From assembly GCA_963656065.1 (NCBI GenBank), contig CAVKGV010000003.1, positions 141,847 to 205,846 of the forward strand: 64,000 bases of DNA. The letters run 5' to 3'. Under the pieces are notes generated by a model. That model searched no databases and had not been told where the DNA came from. It was given only the letters and a program-made list of their open reading frames with translations. Origin of the DNA: Hallerella sp963656065 (GTDB lineage Bacteria > Fibrobacterota > Fibrobacteria > Fibrobacterales > Fibrobacteraceae). Shown here one piece after another: positions 16,668-25,358 of the stretch; positions within the stretch are counted from its first letter, which is position 1; every line of letters starts with the position of its first letter. The position numbers were made by a program, and so were the translations under genes.

Positions 16668-17357
16668 TTGAATCATTCCAATTTGCGCATTCGCCTGACG
16701 ATGTATTTCGTTGGGCTTTTCATTATGACAGCCGGTATCGCCTTTTCTGTAAAATCCGACTTGGGAGTTTCTCCCGTCAGCAGCATTCCCTACACGATGA
16801 CATGCGTCTGGGGAATCGAAATGGGAAAGGCAACGATTCTTTTTCACATCGGCCTTGTCTTGCTGCAAATTTTCCTGCTGCGAAAAAATTTCAAGGCAAT
16901 TAATTTGTTGCAAATAATCGTCGGAGTGATTTTCGGTTATTTCACCACGTTCTGCAACTGGGGAGCGGAATTTCTTCCCTCGCCAGAAAACTTCGGGATT
17001 CGCATCGCCTTTGCGCTCATCAGCGTGGTCTTAATCGCCGTCGGGATATTCTTCTATATGCCCGCAAACGTGATGCCTCTTGCCGGAGAAGGCGCTATGA
17101 TGGCTGTGTCCAAAATATCCGGGATCAAGTTTCACAAGGTGAAAATCGGATTTGACATTTCCATGGTCCTGCTTTCGCTCGCCGTGTGCGCCCTGCTCCT
17201 GCATTCATTCGGAAGCGTCGGCATCGGAACTGTCATCGCGGCCTTCCTTGTCGGAATCGTACTGGGCTTTGTAAACAGGCATTTCGGGAACTGGCGCGAT
17301 GACTTGCTGTCTCGCGACGATGAAGATGACGAGGACGCCATCCCCGCAAACGCTTAG
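16668..17357 (+). CDS. YczE/YyaS/YitT-like membrane protein
   Basis: A 229-residue integral membrane protein with five or six helices. The first reads YFVGLFIMTAGIAFSVKSDLGVSPVSSIPYTM, the hallmark start of the YczE/YitT (DUF6198-type) family. An acidic tail (RDDEDDEDA) is cytoplasmic. The likely start is TTG at 16668 with GAGG six bases upstream; the first ATG in frame is 16701. The family has no firm biochemical function; some members are linked to export or to regulation of transport. It follows allophanate hydrolase by 66 bp and may belong to the guanidine/urea regulon, but a promoter-like box between them leaves this open. Confidence 0.75.
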   Translation: MNHSNLRIRLTMYFVGLFIMTAGIAFSVKSDLGVSPVSSIPYTMTCVWGIEMGKATILFHIGLVLLQIFLLRKNFKAINLLQIIVGVIFGYFTTFCNWGAEFLPSPENFGIRIAFALISVVLIAVGIFFYMPANVMPLAGEGAMMAVSKISGIKFHKVKIGFDISMVLLSLAVCALLLHSFGSVGIGTVIAAFLVGIVLGFVNRHFGNWRDDLLSRDDEDDEDAIPANA

Positions 17358-17369
17358 CCGATTTGGATT

Positions 17370-17714
17370 TTACAAGCCTTCGGGGTCGTCGATGATTTTT
17401 CCGCCATTGGTGCAAGCATCACAAAGGCAATAGCGGACACCTTTTTCCTTGGCAGAAATTGCCGCAGCATGCATCTTCTCGCAACCTTCCTTGCCAAATA
17501 TTTCGACAGCCTTTTCCGTTGCCGTCAAGGAAATCAAATCGTCTATAAGGCAAACGTCTTCCCGCAGTTCCTTTAGCAAGGCCTTTCCCAAAACAGCTCG
17601 CGCGGAATCACCGGCATTCAACCAAGCTTCACCGGCTTCTTTCAGTTCCTTGCAGCAGGAATTTGCCGTTATCGTCTTCTTGACGGTTTCAACGAGTTCT
17701 TCCCATTTCATCAT
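17370..17714 (-). CDS. small Cys-containing protein of the misnamed 'Hsp90-like' family
   Basis: A 114-residue soluble protein with SCCKELKEAGEAWLNAG near the N-terminus and YCLCDACTNGGKIID near the C-terminus. This pattern occurs in a family of about 110 residues in anaerobes, often annotated as heat-shock or Hsp90 protein without real evidence. The Cys pairs suggest metal binding or redox activity. It starts immediately after the Rpn stop codon (TGAATG), with the GGAG that serves it inside the end of that gene, so the two are co-transcribed and likely coupled. It is convergent with the YczE-like gene, 12 bp apart. Confidence 0.6.
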   Translation of the reverse strand: MMKWEELVETVKKTITANSCCKELKEAGEAWLNAGDSARAVLGKALLKELREDVCLIDDLISLTATEKAVEIFGKEGCEKMHAAAISAKEKGVRYCLCDACTNGGKIIDDPEGL

Positions 17715-18734
17715 TCACTCCAATTTTTGAATTTCATCTGCAGAAAGTTTGGAAGCCTTGGCTATTACTTCAATCGGAACACCTTGTTCCAGCAAGGATT
17801 TTGCCATTTCGCGGGCTTTTCGGCTTTCTCCTTCCAAAATTCCCATTTTGACCCCTTTAGCGACGCCTTTTTTCATACCTTTTTCGATACCTTTTTCAAT
17901 TCCTCTTTCAATTCCTTTCGCGATACCTTTCTCGATACCTTCTTTTATGCCCTGTTCGAGTCCTTCTTTTCGCCCACTTTTAATGGCATAGTCCCGAATG
18001 GCCGCGGCATCCCATTTTGCTTTTTGCGCTTCATCGATCATTTTTTGTTCCTCTTTTGTCAATTTAGCTAGTTCCGCAACGGAAAACAAGAGTTCAAAAG
18101 GTGTCCCTGTATAGGATTCCGGCATTTTACGAAGGCTTTTGATATTCTTTAACGCATAAAGTCCCCAGTCAAGCGGAGTTCGGAGTTCCTCGAGTGTTTT
18201 CTTAAACTTTGGAAGTTCCACAAATGCAAAAGTAAGCGTCCCAATCAAGTCCGAACAATCTCTTTCCCGAAGCTTTGCCCGACGAATATATCGATCATCA
18301 CCAAAAGCTTTAAAATCCATCAACACGACGGTGATCACCGGATCTAATCCATACAGATACCCTCTTCCCTTTTCGCCCTGGGCGACCACGGCCTGCGCCG
18401 CGTAGTAAATCGCCCGGTTCACAATGTTTTCCTGCCGCGCGAGCTGCACCTCGACAATAAAACGCCTGCCGACAGAATCAATACAATAAAGGTCGAAAAT
18501 TGTCGCCCGGTTGTCGTTCGAACCTTCGCAAAATTCCTTGTCCCGGGACTGCACCTCGGTAATCGGGCGGTCTATTTCCCCTTCGAGAACGGCATTCAAA
18601 AGTTCGATGAGGCATATCTTGTTCGGAGAATCGGGGTCAAACGCCTTCTTGAAAGTCCGATCGAGAAGCAAGTCCGCATAGACGCCGGCACCGCGAAAAT
18701 CATCATAAGTTTTCTCTTTTTCTTCAAATTCCAC
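17715..18734 (-). CDS. Rpn-family recombination-promoting nuclease / PD-(D/E)XK transposase-like protein
   Basis: A 339-residue protein if it starts at the GTG at 18734, which has AGGA eight bases upstream. An ATG-less extension of the frame upstream has no family features. The core begins YADLLLDRTFKKAFDPDSPNKICLIELLNAVL and contains FIVEVQLARQ, the catalytic E-x-Q strand of the PD-(D/E)XK fold in Rpn proteins. Residues about 258-297 are a run of G-[IVML]-x-[KEQR] tetrapeptides, then a short helical tail (SLLEQGVPIEVIAKASKLSADEIQKLE). Rpn proteins are DNA nucleases implicated in recA-independent transfer. It is co-transcribed with the downstream small Cys protein gene. Confidence 0.85.
   Translation of the reverse strand: MEFEEKEKTYDDFRGAGVYADLLLDRTFKKAFDPDSPNKICLIELLNAVLEGEIDRPITEVQSRDKEFCEGSNDNRATIFDLYCIDSVGRRFIVEVQLARQENIVNRAIYYAAQAVVAQGEKGRGYLYGLDPVITVVLMDFKAFGDDRYIRRAKLRERDCSDLIGTLTFAFVELPKFKKTLEELRTPLDWGLYALKNIKSLRKMPESYTGTPFELLFSVAELAKLTKEEQKMIDEAQKAKWDAAAIRDYAIKSGRKEGLEQGIKEGIEKGIAKGIERGIEKGIEKGMKKGVAKGVKMGILEGESRKAREMAKSLLEQGVPIEVIAKASKLSADEIQKLE
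17843..17962 (-). repeat. 12-bp tandem repeat inside the Rpn gene
   Basis: About ten degenerate copies of a 12-bp unit (GGNATHGARAAR on the minus strand) encode the tetrapeptide run GIEKGIAKGIERGIEK and neighbours. Each unit is a whole number of codons, so copy number can vary without a frameshift. Confidence 0.8.
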
Positions 18735-19017
18735 TTTATAATCCTTTTTTTTTGCGGAAACGCCTCCGCGAAAGCAAGTCCAAAATTTTTGACCCACCCT
18801 ATATAACGTTCGAACTCCGAAAATATCCACAGGAATCGGCAAAAAATTTTAAAATCGTCCCCAAAAATCAAATCCAGACTAAGATGATGCTTTTATTTGA
18901 CAGTAAGGGTCTAGCTAGGAATCTTCCCGCCATCAACTCCCATTCTTCCTCAAGTTTCCCATTCTTTCTTGAATTCCTTCAAAAAATCGCATTCCAAAAA
19001 ATTATATTATTGTCAAA

Positions 19018-20424
19018 ATGGCAAACAAAGATTCCACCCAGTACGATTCTCGCCCGGCAATTTTTGGAAGGGTCGTTACCAGCGTTTTCCCGAAATATTT
19101 TTCGTTCAGGCACCAGCCTCCCGGAAATCTGCGCACCTGCATGATTCCGCCAATCGTCTTCTGGGAAGTTTTCCGCAACCTGATACCCCTTATCCGCTTG
19201 CGATTTTTTCTGAAAAAAAAACGAAAGGAACATTCCGAAGACGACATCCGTGTCGCATTCTATTCGGATAATCTCGACGAGGTAAACGGAATTGCGAACA
19301 ACCTTCGCCACGTCATCTCGTTTATGCGAAAGAACGGTTACAAGGCGGCCCTCGCCGGGAACGCATTCAACACGCGCCCGCGCGGTGTTGTCGAAAACGG
19401 CTACGTGATTCTCTTGCCGCGCATTTTCAGCATGGAACAGCTCGGCTACGCAAACAGCGAACTCGCTATCCCGCATATCGAACCGGCCCTCCGACTGATC
19501 AAGCGTTACCCGATCGATCTGATCGAACTTGAAACGCCAAGCCCCGGAGCGTGGGCTGTCGCCATCTGCGCAAAGGTCGCGGGCATCAAGGTTCTGAGCC
19601 ATTACCGGACAGACGTTCCCACTTACACAAAAACGCTCGTAAAGTCCAAGTGGATGCATCGTTACGTTCTCGCACTCATGCGGATTTTTTATCACTTCAC
19701 CCGACCAGTCATCAGCCCGTGCAAAGATTACAGGGACATTCTCATCCGCGATATCAAGGTTCCCGAAAAAGATGTTGAAATTCTCCGGCGCGGAATTCCC
19801 CTCGAAAACTTCGGTCCGGAACTTCGCGGACAAGGCACCTGGGAAAAATTTTCAGACCAGAAAGGCTGCATCCGATTTATCTATGTCGGGCGGATTTCCA
19901 AGGAAAAAAATTTGCCGCTTTTAAAGTCGCTGTGGATGGAATTCCGGAAGTCGCACCCGGACGCGGAGCTGATGTTCGTCGGCGACGGCTGGTATCTCGA
20001 TGAACTGAAAAAAGATTTCGAAAATGCGCCGGAAGTCCGCTTTGCAGGCGTCCAAGGCGGAAAAACTTTGGCGGGTCTCTACGCAGACGCAGATTTTCTC
20101 CTGTTTCCAAGCACCACGGATACGTTCGGAAATGTCGTCGTCGAAGCGCTCGCCTCGGGAACCCCGGCAATCGTGAGCGACAAGGGCGGTCCGCAAGACA
20201 TCATCTTCGAAAAGGAATGCGGTTACATTCTCCCGAGCGACAGTCCCGAAGCCTGGATGCGCCAACTCGAAAAATGCGTTGAATTGAAACGCGACGAAAG
20301 CGCCTACCGAAAATTCCGCGAAAACGCCTATGCGCGCAGCAAGGATTACACGCTTGAACAGGCTGTCAAGGCGCAGTGGGATTTCTACAAAAAGGTTTAT
20401 CGCCATTCTTATCGCAATCAATAA
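19018..20424 (+). CDS. GT4-family glycosyltransferase
   Basis: A 468-residue cytosolic or peripheral membrane enzyme with a GT-B fold. The N-terminal half has RVAFYSDNLDEVNGIANNLRHV, a typical acceptor-domain start. The C-terminal half has FIYVGRISKEKNL, FVGDGWYLDEL and the donor-binding FLLFPSTTDTFGNVVVEALASGTPAIV with the E-x7-E pattern. It is similar to 1,2-diacylglycerol or mannosyl transferases. About 65 extra N-terminal residues with basic and hydrophobic stretches may anchor it to the membrane. No Shine-Dalgarno precedes the start; TTATATTATTG lies just before the ATG. Its 3' end overlaps the mutY frame, so it heads a run of three overlapping genes. Confidence 0.8.
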   Translation: MANKDSTQYDSRPAIFGRVVTSVFPKYFSFRHQPPGNLRTCMIPPIVFWEVFRNLIPLIRLRFFLKKKRKEHSEDDIRVAFYSDNLDEVNGIANNLRHVISFMRKNGYKAALAGNAFNTRPRGVVENGYVILLPRIFSMEQLGYANSELAIPHIEPALRLIKRYPIDLIELETPSPGAWAVAICAKVAGIKVLSHYRTDVPTYTKTLVKSKWMHRYVLALMRIFYHFTRPVISPCKDYRDILIRDIKVPEKDVEILRRGIPLENFGPELRGQGTWEKFSDQKGCIRFIYVGRISKEKNLPLLKSLWMEFRKSHPDAELMFVGDGWYLDELKKDFENAPEVRFAGVQGGKTLAGLYADADFLLFPSTTDTFGNVVVEALASGTPAIVSDKGGPQDIIFEKECGYILPSDSPEAWMRQLEKCVELKRDESAYRKFRENAYARSKDYTLEQAVKAQWDFYKKVYRHSYRNQ

Positions 20425-21460
20425 AGCCCTCTGCGAATGGTTCGTCGAGAACCATGCCGAACTCCCCTGGCGGCCCAAGAATCTGTTCGCAAAGCGCGAC
20501 CCTTATCTCGTCTGGATCAGCGAAACGATGTTGCAACAGACGCAGGTTTCCACGGTAAAGGACATTTTCGAAAAATGGATGCGCGACTTTCCAACGGTTG
20601 AATCTCTTGCCGATGCAAGCGAAGAATCCGTTTTCAGGCACTGGAAAGGGCTCGGCTATTATAGCCGAGCGGACAACCTTCTCCGAACGGCGCGGATTAT
20701 CCGCAACCGCGGAAAATTTCCCGACTCCCGATACGATTTGGAAGCGATGCCGGGCATCGGCGCCTATACAGCCGGAGCGATTCTCAGTCTGGCATTTCAC
20801 AGACCGGAAGCGATTCTCGACGGGAACCTCATCCGCATTTTTTCGAGGATTTACGGCTGGGACTTCTTACCGACCGACGGCGCCTCCGCAAAAAAGATTT
20901 ACTGGGAAAAAGCAAAGTTCTGGGCAAAAGCCAAGGACGCATTTCTCACAAACGAAGCCCTGATGGAACTCGGGCGGACGGTCTGCAAAAAGGCGCATCC
21001 CGACTGCAAAAAATGCCCGATTCAAAAAATCTGCCAGGCGTTTTTGGAAAACAGACAGGAAGAACTTCCTCCAAAGAAAAAGATCCGGTATGAATCGTGG
21101 AGCGGTTTCGCCCTCGTACTTTTTGACGCGGAAGGAAACATCCTTCTCAAAATATCGCCCGATTCGCCTTTTCTCAAAAAGCACTTGACTTTTCCCCTGT
21201 TCGAATATGCGGACGTCTATCGGGACGTTTTTCCCGGCATCGCCGAAAAGGTAGTTCCCTTCGAAAACATCAAACGTTTCCGTTTTGTGGGAACGGTCAG
21301 CCATTCCATCACACGGTACAAAATTTCGTGCCGGGTTCTTTGCGCAGAAGTCAAAACGCGCGAAGGCGTCGACGGAGAATGGATTTCAAAGGACGAGGTC
21401 TCCCAGAAAATCGTTTCCAGCTTCGGTCATAAAATCCTAGTTTTATCACATGCTTTCTGA
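20330..21460 (+). CDS. mutY: A/G-specific adenine glycosylase
   Basis: Up to 376 residues. HhH-GPD glycosylase with TMLQQTQVSTV, helix-hairpin-helix MPGIGAYTAGAILS, catalytic Asp in AILDGNLIRIFSRI and the 4Fe-4S loop C-x6-C-x2-C-x5-C (CKKAHPDCKKCPIQKIC). The C-terminal 130 residues form the NUDIX-like 8-oxoG recognition domain. It removes adenine opposite 8-oxoguanine. The start is unclear: the ATG at 20330 overlaps the glycosyltransferase by 95 nt, a TTG at 20354 has AAGGA eight bases upstream, and conserved sequence begins only near INKALCEWFVENHAELPWR. No ATG lies closer. It overlaps the next gene by 11 nt. Confidence 0.92.
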   Translation: MRAARITRLNRLSRRSGISTKRFIAILIAINKALCEWFVENHAELPWRPKNLFAKRDPYLVWISETMLQQTQVSTVKDIFEKWMRDFPTVESLADASEESVFRHWKGLGYYSRADNLLRTARIIRNRGKFPDSRYDLEAMPGIGAYTAGAILSLAFHRPEAILDGNLIRIFSRIYGWDFLPTDGASAKKIYWEKAKFWAKAKDAFLTNEALMELGRTVCKKAHPDCKKCPIQKICQAFLENRQEELPPKKKIRYESWSGFALVLFDAEGNILLKISPDSPFLKKHLTFPLFEYADVYRDVFPGIAEKVVPFENIKRFRFVGTVSHSITRYKISCRVLCAEVKTREGVDGEWISKDEVSQKIVSSFGHKILVLSHAF

Positions 21461-22940
21461 TATCTCATTTAGGGAAATGTCCGCAGAGGAAGCCGCGGGA
21501 CTCATCCAAAACGGAGAAATTCTAGGCGTTTCCGGTTTTACGCTCGCCGGCTACCCGAAAGCGGTCCCGACAGCCCTCGCAAAGCGCGCCAAGGCTTTTC
21601 ACGAAGCGGGAAAGCCTTTTCAGGTTACGCTTTTTTCGGGAGCCTCGACCGGCGACGAATGCGACGGAGAACTCGCCCGGGCAAACGCCATCCGATGGAG
21701 AGCGCCCTACCAGTCGAGCAAGGATCTGCGAAACGCGATTAACCGCGGAGATGTTTTCTATACCGATGCGCATCTAGGCGTGATGGGAAGGCTCGTCCGA
21801 AGCGGATTTTTGCCAAGGCCGACAATAGCCATCGTCGAAGCGACGGACGTTTCAAACGATGGGAAAATCTACCTTTCCTCGTCCTGCGGGAATTCTATCG
21901 AGTTTCTCCAGGCCGCGGACCGGATCATTGTCGAATGGAATTCCGCCTATGGAGATTCCCTTTTCGGAATACACGACTGCTACTTGCCCGAACTTCCTCC
22001 ACATACTCAACCGATTCCCGTTATGCGGATTCTCGACCGAGTCGGAAAGCATTTTGTCCAGGTTCCCCCGCAAAAAATCGCAGCGATCGTCCGTACAAAC
22101 CGCCACGATTCCATCCGACCGTTCACGGAACCCGACGAAATTTCAAAAAATATCGCCGGGCAAATCCTTGAATTTTTAGACCACGAGCAAAAAAAAGGTC
22201 GCTTGCCCAAAGGACTCCCCTACCAGAGCGGCGTCGGCAATGTCGCAAATGCAGTGCTCACGGCAATGGCTCGCGACGAAAAGCAGGAACCGGTAAGCCT
22301 CTTCACCGAAGTCATCCAGGAAGCGGTCTTTGAACTAATCCGCACGGACAAGCTCATCGGAGCAAGCGGCACCGCCCTTACGTGTTCCGAAAGCGCCTGG
22401 AAATTTTTCCGGGAAAACCCCACCCTCAAAAAAAAATTCATCCTCCGTGCCCAAGATGTTTCCAACCATCCCGAAGTCATCCGCCGCCTAGGGGTCATCT
22501 CCATGAATACAGCCCTCGAATGCGACATTTTCGGCAATGTAAATTCTTCGCACGTGAGCGGTTCCTCCATCATGAACGGGATCGGCGGGTCCGCCGACTT
22601 TTCAAGGAACGCCCTTCTCGGATTTTTCATGACTCCTTCGACGGCAAAAAACGGCACCATCAGCGCGATAGTCCCCTACGTTTCGCACGTTGACCACACC
22701 GACCACGAAACGAACATTTTTGTCACGGAACAGGGCCTCGCCGACCTCCGCGGAAAAGATCCGGTCTCCCGCGCCCGGGAAATCATCGACAAATGCGCCC
22801 ATCCCGATTATCGTCCACAACTGAACGATTTTTTAAATTACAGCATGGCCTCTTCGAAAGGAAAGCACATTCCCATCGCTCTTGACCGGGCGTTCAATAT
22901 GCATTTGAATTTTCTTTCGACCGGGACGATGAAAAAATAA
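21450..22940 (+). CDS. acetyl-CoA hydrolase/transferase family, probable succinyl-CoA or propionyl-CoA:succinate CoA transferase
   Basis: A 496-residue cytosolic enzyme of the Cat1/ScpC family. The catalytic Glu lies in SLFTEVIQEAV, and GNSIEFLQAADRIIVEWN, SGGS-like VSGSSIMNGIGGSADFSRNA and EQGLADLRGKDP are typical. It exchanges CoA between succinyl-CoA or propionyl-CoA and acetate or succinate. It is encoded 61 bp before the methylmalonyl-CoA decarboxylase operon, which supports a role in interconverting succinate and propionate as in Propionibacterium and Veillonella. Its ATG lies inside the end of mutY. A TAGTTTT box just before it may be a separate promoter. Confidence 0.85.
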   Translation: MLSDISFREMSAEEAAGLIQNGEILGVSGFTLAGYPKAVPTALAKRAKAFHEAGKPFQVTLFSGASTGDECDGELARANAIRWRAPYQSSKDLRNAINRGDVFYTDAHLGVMGRLVRSGFLPRPTIAIVEATDVSNDGKIYLSSSCGNSIEFLQAADRIIVEWNSAYGDSLFGIHDCYLPELPPHTQPIPVMRILDRVGKHFVQVPPQKIAAIVRTNRHDSIRPFTEPDEISKNIAGQILEFLDHEQKKGRLPKGLPYQSGVGNVANAVLTAMARDEKQEPVSLFTEVIQEAVFELIRTDKLIGASGTALTCSESAWKFFRENPTLKKKFILRAQDVSNHPEVIRRLGVISMNTALECDIFGNVNSSHVSGSSIMNGIGGSADFSRNALLGFFMTPSTAKNGTISAIVPYVSHVDHTDHETNIFVTEQGLADLRGKDPVSRAREIIDKCAHPDYRPQLNDFLNYSMASSKGKHIPIALDRAFNMHLNFLSTGTMKK

Positions 22941-23001
22941 CGCAACACTTTGGAATACTATTTTTCATTTATATAGATTAGAATCCCAAAGGAATCTTGA
23001 A

Positions 23002-24555
23002 ATGGCTATTAGACAAGAATTATTAGATCAGCTAGAAGAACGTCGCAAGTTTGCCCTTTCCTCTGGCTCCAGTCCGGACAAGCTCGAAGCCCGCCATGCG
23101 AAAGGGCTTCTCTCCGCCCGCGAACGCATCGACGAGATTGTCGATGCAGGTTCGTTCCAGGAAGCGGGGATGCACGTTGATCACGATGTTCGCGGTTTTG
23201 GTTTTGAAAAGAAACGTCTCGCCGGCGATGGCGTCGTCACGGGCATCGGAAACGTCGAAGGACGTCCGGTGACAGTCATTTCCCAGGACTTTATGGTGAG
23301 CGGAGGATCTCTCGGCAGCCGTCACGCCCAGAAGATGTCCGAAGCGATGCAGCGCGCAATCGAACTCGGCACCCCGATTATCAGCGTGAACGATTCCGGC
23401 GGAGCGCGCATCCAGGAAGGCGTAAAGAGCCTCGCCGGCTACGGCAAAGTATTCCGGGCGAACGTTCTCGCATCGGGCGTCGTTCCCCAGATTGCGGTCA
23501 TCGCAGGTCCCTGCGCCGGAGGAGCCTCCTACAGTCCGGCTCTGATGGACTTCTGCATCCAGCTCAAGGACAATTCGAACATGTTCATCTGCGGTCCGCA
23601 GGTGATCAAGGCTTCGACCGGAGAAGAAGCTCCTCTCGACAAGTTCGCCACGGCAAACGCCCACGCGACCGTCTCCGGCAACATCCACTTTGTCGCAAAC
23701 GACGACAAGCACGCGGCGCAGATTATCAAGAAGCTCCTGAGCTTCCTCCCGTCGAACAACATGGAGCCGCCTCCGCATAAACTAACCGACATTTCCCTCG
23801 AAGACGATTTCGGGATGAACGAGATTATCCCCGAAGACGGCAACCATCCGCTCGATGTCTATCAGGTCATCGAACGCCTTGTCGATCCGGGAGAATGGCT
23901 CGAAGTCAAGCGGGACTTTGCCAAGAATCTGGTCGTAGGTTTCGCTCGAATCAACGGCATGGTCGTCGGCATCGTCGCGAACCAGCCCAAGTTTAAAGCG
24001 GGATGCCTCGATATCGATTCGTCGGACAAGGGCGCGGAATTCGTCATGTTCTGCGACGCGTTCAACATCCCAATCGTAACGCTGACCGACGTCCCGGGCT
24101 TCATGCCAGGTCTCGCCCAGGAGCGCGGGGGAATCATCCGCCATGGAGCAAAAATGCTCTTCGCTTACGCGAGCTGCACGGTTCCGCTCGTCACGGTCAT
24201 CATGCGCAAGGCTTACGGCGGAGCCTATATCGCCATGGCGTCCAAGGATTTGGGAGGCGACGTCGTCTATGCATGGCCCACTGCGGAAATCGCCGTGATG
24301 GGAGCCGAAGGCGCCGCCAAGATTATCTACAAGAAAGAACTCGCCGCGGCAGAAGACAAGGACGCTCTCTACAAAAAGCTCGTCGCCGATTACCGCGAAA
24401 AGTTCTCCAAGCCTTACCAGGCAGCGGAATCCGGCATCATCACCGATGTCATCAATCCCGCCGAAACCCGTTCCAAAATTTCGCTCGCCCTGAGAACCCT
24501 TCTCTCGAAGCGTGTAAAACGTCCTAACAAAAAACATGGATTAAGCCCGCTATGA
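23002..24555 (+). CDS. mmdA: methylmalonyl-CoA decarboxylase alpha subunit (carboxyltransferase)
   Basis: A 517-residue protein of the propionyl-CoA carboxylase beta / MmdA type with two crotonase-fold halves. Visible signatures are ARHAKGLLSARERIDEIVD, DFMVSGGSLGSRHAQKM, GGARIQEGVKSLAGYG, GPCAGGASYSPALMDF and LTDVPGFMPGLAQERGGIIRHGAKML. It moves CO2 from (S)-methylmalonyl-CoA to biotin on the MmdC subunit. Length and sequence exclude the OadA class of oxaloacetate decarboxylase. AAAGGA lies eight bases before the ATG. It is first in a four-gene operon and overlaps mmdD by 4 nt. Confidence 0.92.
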   Translation: MAIRQELLDQLEERRKFALSSGSSPDKLEARHAKGLLSARERIDEIVDAGSFQEAGMHVDHDVRGFGFEKKRLAGDGVVTGIGNVEGRPVTVISQDFMVSGGSLGSRHAQKMSEAMQRAIELGTPIISVNDSGGARIQEGVKSLAGYGKVFRANVLASGVVPQIAVIAGPCAGGASYSPALMDFCIQLKDNSNMFICGPQVIKASTGEEAPLDKFATANAHATVSGNIHFVANDDKHAAQIIKKLLSFLPSNNMEPPPHKLTDISLEDDFGMNEIIPEDGNHPLDVYQVIERLVDPGEWLEVKRDFAKNLVVGFARINGMVVGIVANQPKFKAGCLDIDSSDKGAEFVMFCDAFNIPIVTLTDVPGFMPGLAQERGGIIRHGAKMLFAYASCTVPLVTVIMRKAYGGAYIAMASKDLGGDVVYAWPTAEIAVMGAEGAAKIIYKKELAAAEDKDALYKKLVADYREKFSKPYQAAESGIITDVINPAETRSKISLALRTLLSKRVKRPNKKHGLSPL

Positions 24556-25343
24556 CAACAACAACAGAACAACTCGACAGCGCACAGCCGATTGTTTCCG
24601 CAGGTCCGTACCCCGTTCCTGCGCGCTTCAAGGAACAGTTGGCAAACCTCCCCGATTCTATCAGCGCACCCATCGAGAAGCAGCTCCAGCTGATGCCCGA
24701 TTCGACCGTGATGCAGATCTACGAATCCGGGCACAAGGTTTCCGTTCTCTACAAGACAAACGCGGAATCCCGCGAAGCGAACGCCCGACAGGACAGCCTG
24801 GCGAACGCAAGCGGAAAGCATGCGCTTCCCATCGCGAAAGCGAAGCTCGGGACCGAATACGTCACGGAACAGGGAACAACCGAAACTTTCACAATCGGAA
24901 AGCTCGTGGAATTCCAGGCGACGGGACTCATCATCGTGATGCTCGTTATCATTGGGCTTTGCCTTCTGACATACTTGGTGAACTATATCTTGAACAAGTT
25001 CATCCTTTCCCGGATGTCAAAGCCCAAAGCGGAAAGCGTCCCGGTCGAAGCCCCCAAGGCGCAACCGATCGCTCCGGCGAAATGCACGCTTGACCCGAAT
25101 GCGCCGAGCGTTCATCCGGGCTTCACCAACAAGCAGCTCCAAGCCTTTTTGAGCGTTGCGGCGGTTTCCGCTCTCGATGTTCATCCGGGCCTTTCGAACG
25201 AGCAGCTCGCCGTCATCTTTGCAGTCGCAGCAGCCGAAGTTCTCGGCGGTCCGTGCCGCGTTATCAAATTCAAACCACAACAGGCGACAGAATGGGCATG
25301 GACAACCCAGGGTCGCGCAGAATTAATCACCAACGGGCTTTAA
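24552..25343 (+). CDS. mmdD: methylmalonyl-CoA decarboxylase delta subunit (OadG-like), with epsilon-like tail
   Basis: A 263-residue membrane subunit. One transmembrane helix at about residues 118-145 (GLIIVMLVIIGLCLLTYLVNYIL) matches the OadG-type anchor, preceded by an unusual hydrophilic N-terminal region of some 110 residues. The C-terminal part contains two related segments (VHPGFTNKQLQAFLSVAAV and VHPGLSNEQLAVIFAVAAA) and ends in EWAWTTQGRAELITN, like the conserved tail that MmdD shares with the separate MmdE of Veillonella. It links the carboxyltransferase to the MmdB pump. It overlaps mmdA by ATGA and precedes mmdC by 15 bp. Confidence 0.82.
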   Translation: MTTTTEQLDSAQPIVSAGPYPVPARFKEQLANLPDSISAPIEKQLQLMPDSTVMQIYESGHKVSVLYKTNAESREANARQDSLANASGKHALPIAKAKLGTEYVTEQGTTETFTIGKLVEFQATGLIIVMLVIIGLCLLTYLVNYILNKFILSRMSKPKAESVPVEAPKAQPIAPAKCTLDPNAPSVHPGFTNKQLQAFLSVAAVSALDVHPGLSNEQLAVIFAVAAAEVLGGPCRVIKFKPQQATEWAWTTQGRAELITNGL

Positions 25344-25358
25344 GCCAAGGCAGGAAAT

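Noticed and set aside
17843..17962. CRISPR-like 12-bp repeat array
   Set aside because: The units are contiguous, in frame and encode the tetrapeptide run of an Rpn protein.
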